DNA of 64,000 nucleotides from Betaproteobacteria bacterium HGW-Betaproteobacteria-4 (GTDB lineage Bacteria; Pseudomonadota; Gammaproteobacteria; Burkholderiales; Rhodocyclaceae). A program made the translations under genes and the position numbers. The notes beneath the pieces are model-generated. The model was not told the origin of the DNA. It searched no databases and saw nothing but the letters and a program-made list of their open reading frames with translations. The stretch covers positions 1 to 64,000 of the forward strand of contig PHCH01000013.1 of the NCBI GenBank assembly GCA_002840785.1, read 5' to 3'. Shown here in pieces: positions 16,472 to 24,270 of the stretch. Position 1 is the stretch's first letter. Every line of letters starts with the position of its first letter.

Positions 16472-17383
16472 ATGAATACAAGCGCACTTGGTCCAATGAC
16501 GGTGATTTCCCTGGAGGGAGAAGCAAAATCCTCCAGCGAGAAGGTATTTCGCGGCGCCTGGCGCGTGTCGATCGCCGTGCTCGTCTGTTTGCTGCTCTTT
16601 CTTGCCTGGCTGGTCAGGACCGGGGAGCTCTACGATGCCAACTCCGATTTCGCCTACAACATCGGCCTGACCGGCGGTCTGCTGATGCTCAGCCTGCTTC
16701 TCTATCCCTTGCGCAAGCGGATTCATGCCCTTGATCGCCTGGGAAAAATGGAGAGCTGGTTCAAGTTTCACATGGTCGCCGGCATTACCGGTCCGCTCCT
16801 GGTGCTATTTCATTCAACCTTCCGCACCGGCTCGCTGAACGGCGCCATGGCGCTTTACGCCATGCTGCTCGTCGCCTTCAGCGGCATCGTCGGGCGCTTC
16901 ATTTACCGTCACATCCACCGTGGTCTCTACGGCAATCAACTGACGCTGGCCGAAGCCTCGGCCGAACTGAACGAGTGCGCCGACAACGTGCGCTCGGTCT
17001 ATGCCTTGCGACCCGATATCGAGCCGCGGCTCAAGGCCTTTCGCGATGCCGCCTTTGACCCGGCCGGCTCCCGTTTGGCCCGCGCCTGGCGCTTCGTCAC
17101 CTTGCGCTGGCGGAGCCGCAGACTGGCCAGGCAAATCCGTAGCGATGCCAAGAGTGCCTTGCGCCGGCAGTTTCGCAAACAGGGGGGCAAGCGTCGGGAA
17201 GTCATCGTCAGCTACCGCCTGGCTCGCGAGCAGATCGACCGCTATCTCGACTCCGTCGTCAAGGCGTCACAACTTTCCGTTTGGGAAAGGCTGTTTTCCT
17301 TTTGGCACATCGTGCATATCCCCTTCCTTTATTTGCTGGTTTTTAGTGGAGTCGTCCATGTCGTTGCGGTCCACATGTATTAA
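16472..17383 (+). CDS. Integral membrane b-type cytochrome-like protein
   Basis: Four hydrophobic segments are visible: VSIAVLVCLLLFLAWLV, IGLTGGLLMLSLLLYPL, one around FHMVAGITGPLLVLFH, and the C-terminal IPFLYLLVFSGVVHVVAVH. The third segment has two His 14 residues apart, and the last helix region has several His (FWHIVHIP and VVHVVAVH). This suggests bis-His binding of two b hemes within the membrane. A basic, probably cytoplasmic loop of about 120 residues with many Arg separates the last helices. The start at 16472 (303 residues) is favoured by a nearby GGA; the frame is open back to a GTG at 16373. It overlaps the 24-heme cytochrome gene by 26 bases, so the two are coupled. Likely a quinol-side partner feeding the cytochromes; inferred. 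Confidence 0.75.
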   Translation: MNTSALGPMTVISLEGEAKSSSEKVFRGAWRVSIAVLVCLLLFLAWLVRTGELYDANSDFAYNIGLTGGLLMLSLLLYPLRKRIHALDRLGKMESWFKFHMVAGITGPLLVLFHSTFRTGSLNGAMALYAMLLVAFSGIVGRFIYRHIHRGLYGNQLTLAEASAELNECADNVRSVYALRPDIEPRLKAFRDAAFDPAGSRLARAWRFVTLRWRSRRLARQIRSDAKSALRRQFRKQGGKRREVIVSYRLAREQIDRYLDSVVKASQLSVWERLFSFWHIVHIPFLYLLVFSGVVHVVAVHMY

Positions 17384-19190
17384 CCGGCTGTTTTCGCTTC
17401 TCACGCTGATCGTCGCGCTCGCCTTTGCCGGCGCGGCGGCGGCCGAGTCGATTGAAAAAGTGCTGATGCCCGGCCAGGTGATCAGCGGCCACGCCAAGTA
17501 CGAACACGATTGCGAGCAGTGTCACCAGCGCTTCGACAAGAAGGCTCAGACCAAACTATGCCTCGATTGCCACAAGAACGTGGCGGCTGACGTTCGCGCC
17601 AGAAGCGGTCTGCACGGCAAGCTCGAAGACAACAATTGCCGTGCCTGCCACACCGAGCACAAGGGGCGCGGGGCCGATATTGCGCCCATCGACAAGAAGA
17701 AATTCGACCACTCAAGGACCGACTTCAAGCTGCTCGGCGCGCACAAGGAAAGCAAGTGCGAGAGCTGTCACCTGGCCAAGCGGAAATATCGCGAGGCGCC
17801 CAGGCTGTGCAACGACTGCCACAAGAAAATCGACGACGAAAAGGGCCACAAGGGCCATCTCGGCACCAAGTGCGAGAACTGCCATAACGAGAAAAAGTGG
17901 ACAGAAACCACCTTCGATCACGAAAAGACCAAGTTCTCGCTGCTCGGCGGCAAGCACGCCGACGTCAAGTGCAAGGAGTGTCACGAGGACAAGACCTACC
18001 AAAAGACGCCGCTGACCTGTAACGGCTGTCACAAGAAAATCGACCAGGAAAAGGGGCACAAGGGGCGTTACGGCATCAAGTGCGAGTCCTGCCACAACGA
18101 CAAGGGGTGGAAGGAGATCATCTTCGACCACGACAAGGACACCAAATATGACCTCAAGGGCAAGCACAGCCAGGCCAAGTGCAACACCTGTCACCTGCCG
18201 GAGAAGGGTTATATCTATAAGGTAAAGCTGCCCACCAAATGTTTCGCTTGCCACAAGAAGGATGACCAGGAGAAAGGTCACCGTGGCGACCTGGGCGAGA
18301 AGTGCGAGAGCTGCCATAACGAACGTGGCTGGAAAAACGCCAACTTCGATCACGACGAAACCGATTTTCCATTGCGCGACAAGCACAAGGATGCCAAGTG
18401 CGACACCTGCCACAAGGGTGGCGTGAGCGGTCCCAAGGCCAAGAAGTTGAAGGTGGATACCGCGTGTTACGCCTGTCACCGCAAAAATGACGACGAAAAG
18501 GGTCACAAGGGGCGCTATGGCGAAAAGTGTGGCACATGCCACACCGCCAAGGACTGGAAGACCAGCATCTTCAATCATGACAAGGAAACCAAGTACCTGC
18601 TCAAGGGCAAGCACCGCGAAACCAAGTGCGACGCCTGCCACTTGCCGGTCAAGGGGAATATCTACAAGACCAGGCTGGAAGAGACCTGCATTGCCTGTCA
18701 CAAGAAAGACGACAAGCACAAAGGCCAGCTTGGTAACAAGTGCGAAACCTGTCACGACGAAAAGAAATGGAAAGATACCCCCTACGACCACAACAAGTCG
18801 CGCTTCGCATTGACCGGTAGCCACGCCAAGGTCGAGTGCAAGAAATGCCACCTGACACCTGCCTTCAAGGATGCGCCGCTAAGCTGCAACGGTTGCCATG
18901 CGAAGGACGACAAGCACAAGGGCGGCTACGGCAAAAAATGTGAAACCTGCCACGCCACCGGGACCTGGAAAACCTGGGACTTCGATCATTCGACAACGCA
19001 TTTCCGGCTCGAGGGCGGGCACAGCAACCTTGATTGCAAGGAGTGCCACAAGGAGTCGAAATCGGGGCCGCGCAAGCCGGGACGGGCCTGCATCGCCTGC
19101 CATGTGAGGGATGACGTGCACAACGGCGCCTTCGGCAGTCAGTGCGAAAGCTGTCACGTCGCGGCCAATTGGAAGAAGGTCAGGCGCTAG
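17358..19190 (+). CDS. 24-heme c-type cytochrome (periplasmic, Lys-rich)
   Basis: A 610-residue protein starting at ATG 17358 with GGAG seven bases upstream. The signal peptide ends near GAAAAES. I count 24 CXXCH motifs, about one per 25 residues, arranged as eight near-repeats of three hemes. Each unit runs roughly CxxCHKKxDxEKGHKGxxGxKCExCHNxxxW, then FDH, then LxGKH before the next CxxCH. The conserved extra histidines (GHKG, FDH, GKH) can supply the second axial ligand. The protein is strongly basic. It has no lipobox or anchor, so it should be a soluble periplasmic electron carrier between the membrane b-cytochrome and the outer-membrane components encoded next. Confidence 0.9.
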   Translation: MSLRSTCINRLFSLLTLIVALAFAGAAAAESIEKVLMPGQVISGHAKYEHDCEQCHQRFDKKAQTKLCLDCHKNVAADVRARSGLHGKLEDNNCRACHTEHKGRGADIAPIDKKKFDHSRTDFKLLGAHKESKCESCHLAKRKYREAPRLCNDCHKKIDDEKGHKGHLGTKCENCHNEKKWTETTFDHEKTKFSLLGGKHADVKCKECHEDKTYQKTPLTCNGCHKKIDQEKGHKGRYGIKCESCHNDKGWKEIIFDHDKDTKYDLKGKHSQAKCNTCHLPEKGYIYKVKLPTKCFACHKKDDQEKGHRGDLGEKCESCHNERGWKNANFDHDETDFPLRDKHKDAKCDTCHKGGVSGPKAKKLKVDTACYACHRKNDDEKGHKGRYGEKCGTCHTAKDWKTSIFNHDKETKYLLKGKHRETKCDACHLPVKGNIYKTRLEETCIACHKKDDKHKGQLGNKCETCHDEKKWKDTPYDHNKSRFALTGSHAKVECKKCHLTPAFKDAPLSCNGCHAKDDKHKGGYGKKCETCHATGTWKTWDFDHSTTHFRLEGGHSNLDCKECHKESKSGPRKPGRACIACHVRDDVHNGAFGSQCESCHVAANWKKVRR

Positions 19191-19232
19191 CCAGATGCAT
19201 AATTTGTGTGATAAATTCCCGCAAAATGTTTT

Positions 19233-19246
19233 TTGACTTGTATCAA
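19233..19246 (+). promoter_or_regulatory. FNR/Dnr-like site before the giant cytochrome gene
   Basis: TTGAC-TTGT-ATCAA differs from the FNR consensus TTGAT-N4-ATCAA at one base. It lies in the 130-base gap before the giant cytochrome gene, centred about 81 bases before its GTG. If the site is at -41.5, transcription would start near 19281. Confidence 0.5.
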
Positions 19247-19320
19247 CGCGTCGCCAAATTCGAGCTTCCTCAAGCTGGGCTACGAGAATTGATTAACCGG
19301 TTTAACGAGGTACCCCGCCT

Positions 19321-22300
19321 GTGACCTACCTTGCTCGTCTACTCCTTGTCGTGCTCGCCGCTGCCGCTCTCCTGTTCGGGCAATGGGGCAGCGCTTTCGC
19401 ACAGACGCAAGCCGATAGCGCACAGAACCTCAGCTTTGATCACAACAAGACCGGCTACATACTCGATAACGCGCACAAATCGGTTAATTGCGAGACCTGC
19501 CACACTTCGGGTGTTTTCCGTGGTACGCCGCGTGCTTGTGCCACCTGTCATGCCGGCGCCGGAGCCAGGGCGCCGGGCAAGCCGGCCACCCATATTCCGA
19601 CAACGGCGGCCTGCGATTCCTGCCATCGCCCGGGGGCTACCAACTGGAGCGAAAAGCCAACCGGATTTGTTAAGGGGGCATCAGGGCACGCGATCAATCC
19701 GATGCTCGGCGTTACGGAAACCAATTGCCAGACCTGTCACAACGGCGCCTTCATCGGCGCCAATGCGCTGACCAAGCCGGCGACCCACATTCAAACCTCG
19801 ACAGCCTGCAGCACCTGTCACAACACGACTGCATGGACGCCAGCCACCAACCCCCATGCCGGCGTCCAGCCGGGAACTTGTGCCACCTGTCACAACAGCG
19901 TCAATGCAACCGGTAAAACGGTCGATCACATTCCTACTGCTGCCACTTGCGATACCTGTCACAAGAATTTCTCGACCTTCGTGCCGGCCAGAATGGATCA
20001 CTCCGGCTTGAACGGTCAGTGCTCGACCTGTCACTCGGGACGTTTCTCCTCGCAGAGTGCCCAAAGCAAGCCGGCGACCCATCTGTCGACAGCTCAGCAA
20101 TGCGATACCTGCCACCTGTCAACGACGTCCTGGGCTGTTGCAACGTTCGATCACGCAAATCGGCCGCAGAATAGTCAGTGCTCAGATTGTCATACGCCGG
20201 GCGGGTCGGGCTTGAGCAAGCCGGCCAACCATGTGCCGACCACCGCCACCTGCGATACCTGCCACACCAATTTTGTGTCGTTCAGTCCCGTACAGATGAA
20301 TCATGGCGGGACGGCTGCCAATTGCTCATCGTGTCACAACGGTGCTTTCATTTCGGTCAATGCTCTCGGTAAATCCGGACGCCATATTCCCACTGTCGTT
20401 CAGTGCGATTCCTGTCATACCAGCGGCTTCGTTTCCTGGTCGCCGGCAAAAATGAACCATACCGGCCTCGATGGGCAGTGTGCCAGCTGTCACAGCGGCG
20501 GTTACCTGCCGCAGAATGCCCAGGCCAAGACGGCAACACATATTTCAACGACGGCCCAGTGTGATAGCTGTCATAGCTCGACGGCAACCTGGGCGACCGC
20601 TACCTTCAACCACGCCAACGCCAGCCCCGCGGTAGCCGGGCGCTGCTCCTCCTGTCACAACGGGGCGAATGCCCTGGGCAAGTCGGTCAACCACATTCCG
20701 ACAGCCGGGCAGTGCGATAGCTGCCACAACAATTTCACAGCCTTCTCGTCGGTCGCCATGAGTCATGCCGGTACGGTGGGGACGTGTAACAGCTGTCATA
20801 ACGGCAACTTTGCTTTCGCCAATGCACAGGCCAAGACGGCGGTCCATATCCCAACCGGTGCGCAGTGCGATACCTGTCATACCGGGGGCTTCAACGCCTG
20901 GTCGCCGGCGGTGATGAACCATGCCGGCCTGCGCGGTCAGTGTTCGACGTGTCACGGTGGTGGCTATGTCTCGCAAAATGCGCTCGACAAGCCGCTGACC
21001 CATGTCAGTACAACAGCTCAGTGTGACACCTGTCACGGCAGCACCACGTCGTGGGCTACCGCTAGCTACAGCCACGATGCGTCGGCGACTGGCCGGTGCG
21101 ATAGCTGTCATGGCGTGACGGCTCTGGGCAAGTCGGCAAGGCATATCCCGACAGTGACGACTGCGGCGAATTGCGGCAGTTGTCATAACAACTACGCCTC
21201 CTTCAAGCCGGCGGCAATGGATCACGCAGCAACTGGCGGCGCGGCATGTGCGACCTGCCACGGCGGCGCCTACGTTTCGCAGAATGCTCTGGCCAAGCCC
21301 GCAACCCATATCCAGACCTCCGCGGCTTGCGACAGTTGTCACGGAAGTAGCAATTTCACGTCTTGGGCGGGAGGTTCGTTCAACCATGCTGCCGCGACGC
21401 CATCGGTTCTCGGTCGTTGTGCCAGTTGTCACATAGATGCCAATTCCTTCGGAAAATCCAATCTTCATATTCCGACCGCAAGTTCCTGCGAAAACTGTCA
21501 TGGGACGAGCTATACCGCCTTCAAGCCGGCCAGGATGAACCATGCGCAAACTAGCGAAACCTGCGCTACCTGCCATAGCGGCGCCTATACCGGGCAGGGG
21601 GCTTTTGCCAAGCCGGCCAACCACATTCCGGCAACGGCGGCTTGCGATACTTGCCACCAGAACAGCAACTTCCTGTCCTGGGCGCCATCATCGATGGATC
21701 ATACGGGCCAGACGCAGTGCTCAACCTGCCACGGCGGTGCATACATTGCGCAAAATGCCCAGGCGAAGCCGAGCACGCACGTATCGACCAACGCGCAATG
21801 TGCGAGTTCAGGGTGTCACACGGCACCGACGGGTACGTCGCAGGGGTCGTGGCGGGTTGGTTCCATTCCGAATCACGCCTTGTTTACCCCGTCTGTCGCT
21901 GTCGGCGACCATAGCTGCAATGGCTGCCACAATGGAACAGCAGGCAAGGGCATTGCCAAGCCGGCTACTCACATTCCGACGACGGCGTTCTGCGATACCT
22001 GCCACACCAACTTCAATGCCTTCGCACCAGCCGGCATGAGCCATGCAGGAATTACCAACGGCTGTGCCAGTTGCCATGGCGGTGCGCATGTTGCACTGAA
22101 CGCGCAGGCCAAGCCAAGCAGTCACATTCCGACCAGCAGTTCTTGTGAGACCTGCCATGGTTCGACCAACTTCACTGCGTTCAAGCCGGCCAGCATGAAC
22201 CATTCGACAGCCACCGGCGTCGCTTGCGCAACCTGCCATGGCGGTGCCTATACGGGGCAAGGCGCCTCCGCCAAGCCGGTCGGGCATATTCCGGTAACGG

Positions 22301-24231
22301 GGGCGTGCGATTCTTGCCACAGGAACAGCAATTTCGTGACCTGGAGTCCGTCCAGTATGGATCATGCGGGTCTGACCCAATGCTCGACCTGCCATAACGG
22401 GAGCTATCTGGCACAGAATGCCCAGGCGAAGTCGGTTTCGCACCAGGCAACGAATGCCCAGTGTTCCGATTGCCACAAATCGACGTCAAGTTGGGCGACT
22501 ACGACCCAGGATCACTCGAAATTGACACCGCCTGCGGTGATTGGCGGCCACACCTGTTCTACCAACTGTCACAACGGGACCCCCAACAAAGGCTTGGCCA
22601 AGCTGGGTACGCATATCCCGACGACGGCCCAGTGTGATAACTGCCACACCAATTTCGCGGCTTTCGCACCGGCAACAATGAGCCATGCCGGAACGGCCGG
22701 CACCTGTATCAGTTGTCATGGCGGTGGGTATGTGTCGGTGAATGCACAAGCCAAGCACGCGACGCACATTGTGACGACGCAGTCTTGCGATACTTGCCAC
22801 GGCACGATCGCCTGGAAGCCAGCCACCAATTTTCATGCTGGCGTGGCCACCGGAACGTGTGCGACATGCCACAACGGCAGCAACGCCACCGGCAAAAACC
22901 TGACCCACATCCCGACTTCGCTGGCGTGCGACAGTTGTCACAATAATTTCGCTGCGTTTTCTCCGGCCCAGATGAACCATGCCGGTACATCCAGCCAGTG
23001 TTCAAGCTGTCACAGCGGCAACCATGTCGCCGTAAATGCCTTGGCCAAGCCGCTGACTCACGTCAGCACGACTGTCCAGTGCGATACGTGCCACAAATCG
23101 ACGACCACATGGACCGGGGCGATCTATGTCCACCCGGTTTCGGCAACCGGTACTTGTTCCAACTGCCACAACGGATCGGTTCTCGGCGCTGAGGGCAAGG
23201 GCGCAGGCCACGTCGCGACGACCGCCCAGTGCGACACCTGTCATAAATCGACGACGGTCTGGACCGGGGCTACATTTGCCCATGCCGCATCAGCCGTCGG
23301 AACCTGCTCCAATTGTCACAACGGGGCATACGCCCCGGGCAAGTCGAGCGGCCATATTCCGACGACCCTGCAGTGTGACAACTGCCACAAGAACTACACG
23401 GCATTCCGGCCGGCCAACATGAGCCACACCGGAACGACTGGGCAGTGTTTGTCCTGCCATAACGGCGGATACACCAGCGTCAATGCGCAAGCCAAAAATA
23501 CCGGCCACCTCGCCACCAGCGATTCCTGCGACGCATGCCACCGCACGACTGCCTGGCTACCCGCCAGCTTTGCGCATACCCCGGCCCAATTGGCGGGCAA
23601 GACCTGTGTGAGTTGTCATAACGGGACGACGGCTACGGGCAAGCCGGCGCTGCATATTCCGACGTCCGAGGCGTGCAGCGTTTGCCATCGTACCGGCGGG
23701 ACATGGGTGCCGGTCATAACGCCGTATGCCCATACCGGGGTGACGACAGGTTCGTGTACCAACTGTCACGTGAACAGCTATCCCGGGATGTCTTACAAGC
23801 CGTTGGCCAATCACGTACCGACGACGGCCAGTTGCGATGCCTGCCATACGAAGACGAGCTGGTCCGCGCTTGCCGCCTTCAACCATGTCGGGGCGACGAA
23901 TTGCCAGACTTGCCATAACGGCATGTATGTCGGAGTCAAAGGCAAGCATACAACCCATATCCCGACGACCCTCGCCGGTTTGCCAGGCAACGAATGTTCG
24001 CTCTGTCACGTCGGTACCACTTCGTTTATATCGGTATCAAGAATGAACCACGGGAGCATCCAGACGAACTGCAAGACCTGTCATGCCAGCACGACGGCTT
24101 ATGACGTGGGTGGTGCCGAGAAGATCAGGTTGGGGGGGCACGAAGGCTCAAAAGCGACGGACGACTGTTCCCAGAGCGGTTGTCACAAGCCCCTGGGAAG
24201 AAAAGGGTCGCCCTACACAAAGTGGGACTGA
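19321..24231 (+). CDS. Giant multiheme cytochrome c, 61 heme-binding motifs
   Basis: A 1636-residue protein from a GTG at 19321, with a Sec signal peptide (LLLVVLAAAALLFGQWGSAFA). I count 58 CXXCH motifs plus one CX3CH (CSTNCH, near 22560) and two CX4CH (CASSGCH near 21810, CSQSGCH at the C-terminus): 61 in all, one per about 27 residues. The chain is a repeat of two-heme units of roughly 50 residues. Each unit has KPATHIPTTAxCDxCH, then FxPAxMxHAGxxGxCxxCHNGxY and NAxAK. A histidine lies upstream of nearly every heme motif (THIPT or MxH), fitting bis-His ligation. Linkers are rich in Ser, Thr, Ala and Asn, unlike the Lys-rich 24-heme protein, suggesting exposure to the medium. It has no lipobox or anchor. 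A long-range electron conductor, periplasmic or extracellular, is inferred. Confidence 0.93.
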   Translation: MTYLARLLLVVLAAAALLFGQWGSAFAQTQADSAQNLSFDHNKTGYILDNAHKSVNCETCHTSGVFRGTPRACATCHAGAGARAPGKPATHIPTTAACDSCHRPGATNWSEKPTGFVKGASGHAINPMLGVTETNCQTCHNGAFIGANALTKPATHIQTSTACSTCHNTTAWTPATNPHAGVQPGTCATCHNSVNATGKTVDHIPTAATCDTCHKNFSTFVPARMDHSGLNGQCSTCHSGRFSSQSAQSKPATHLSTAQQCDTCHLSTTSWAVATFDHANRPQNSQCSDCHTPGGSGLSKPANHVPTTATCDTCHTNFVSFSPVQMNHGGTAANCSSCHNGAFISVNALGKSGRHIPTVVQCDSCHTSGFVSWSPAKMNHTGLDGQCASCHSGGYLPQNAQAKTATHISTTAQCDSCHSSTATWATATFNHANASPAVAGRCSSCHNGANALGKSVNHIPTAGQCDSCHNNFTAFSSVAMSHAGTVGTCNSCHNGNFAFANAQAKTAVHIPTGAQCDTCHTGGFNAWSPAVMNHAGLRGQCSTCHGGGYVSQNALDKPLTHVSTTAQCDTCHGSTTSWATASYSHDASATGRCDSCHGVTALGKSARHIPTVTTAANCGSCHNNYASFKPAAMDHAATGGAACATCHGGAYVSQNALAKPATHIQTSAACDSCHGSSNFTSWAGGSFNHAAATPSVLGRCASCHIDANSFGKSNLHIPTASSCENCHGTSYTAFKPARMNHAQTSETCATCHSGAYTGQGAFAKPANHIPATAACDTCHQNSNFLSWAPSSMDHTGQTQCSTCHGGAYIAQNAQAKPSTHVSTNAQCASSGCHTAPTGTSQGSWRVGSIPNHALFTPSVAVGDHSCNGCHNGTAGKGIAKPATHIPTTAFCDTCHTNFNAFAPAGMSHAGITNGCASCHGGAHVALNAQAKPSSHIPTSSSCETCHGSTNFTAFKPASMNHSTATGVACATCHGGAYTGQGASAKPVGHIPVTGACDSCHRNSNFVTWSPSSMDHAGLTQCSTCHNGSYLAQNAQAKSVSHQATNAQCSDCHKSTSSWATTTQDHSKLTPPAVIGGHTCSTNCHNGTPNKGLAKLGTHIPTTAQCDNCHTNFAAFAPATMSHAGTAGTCISCHGGGYVSVNAQAKHATHIVTTQSCDTCHGTIAWKPATNFHAGVATGTCATCHNGSNATGKNLTHIPTSLACDSCHNNFAAFSPAQMNHAGTSSQCSSCHSGNHVAVNALAKPLTHVSTTVQCDTCHKSTTTWTGAIYVHPVSATGTCSNCHNGSVLGAEGKGAGHVATTAQCDTCHKSTTVWTGATFAHAASAVGTCSNCHNGAYAPGKSSGHIPTTLQCDNCHKNYTAFRPANMSHTGTTGQCLSCHNGGYTSVNAQAKNTGHLATSDSCDACHRTTAWLPASFAHTPAQLAGKTCVSCHNGTTATGKPALHIPTSEACSVCHRTGGTWVPVITPYAHTGVTTGSCTNCHVNSYPGMSYKPLANHVPTTASCDACHTKTSWSALAAFNHVGATNCQTCHNGMYVGVKGKHTTHIPTTLAGLPGNECSLCHVGTTSFISVSRMNHGSIQTNCKTCHASTTAYDVGGAEKIRLGGHEGSKATDDCSQSGCHKPLGRKGSPYTKWD

Positions 24232-24270
24232 TTTGTGGGGCGAGAAATTGGCACGATTTCGCGGTAAATC

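Noticed and set aside
17712-18851. 379-codon minus-strand frame inside the 24-heme cytochrome gene, hydrophobic and Val/Leu-rich
   Set aside because: It is the complement of repeated Lys/Cys/His codons and would look like a membrane protein only by chance.
19480-24200. Regular short repeats suggesting a CRISPR array
   Set aside because: The repeats are in-frame heme-motif coding units with variable sequence, not identical direct repeats with unique spacers.
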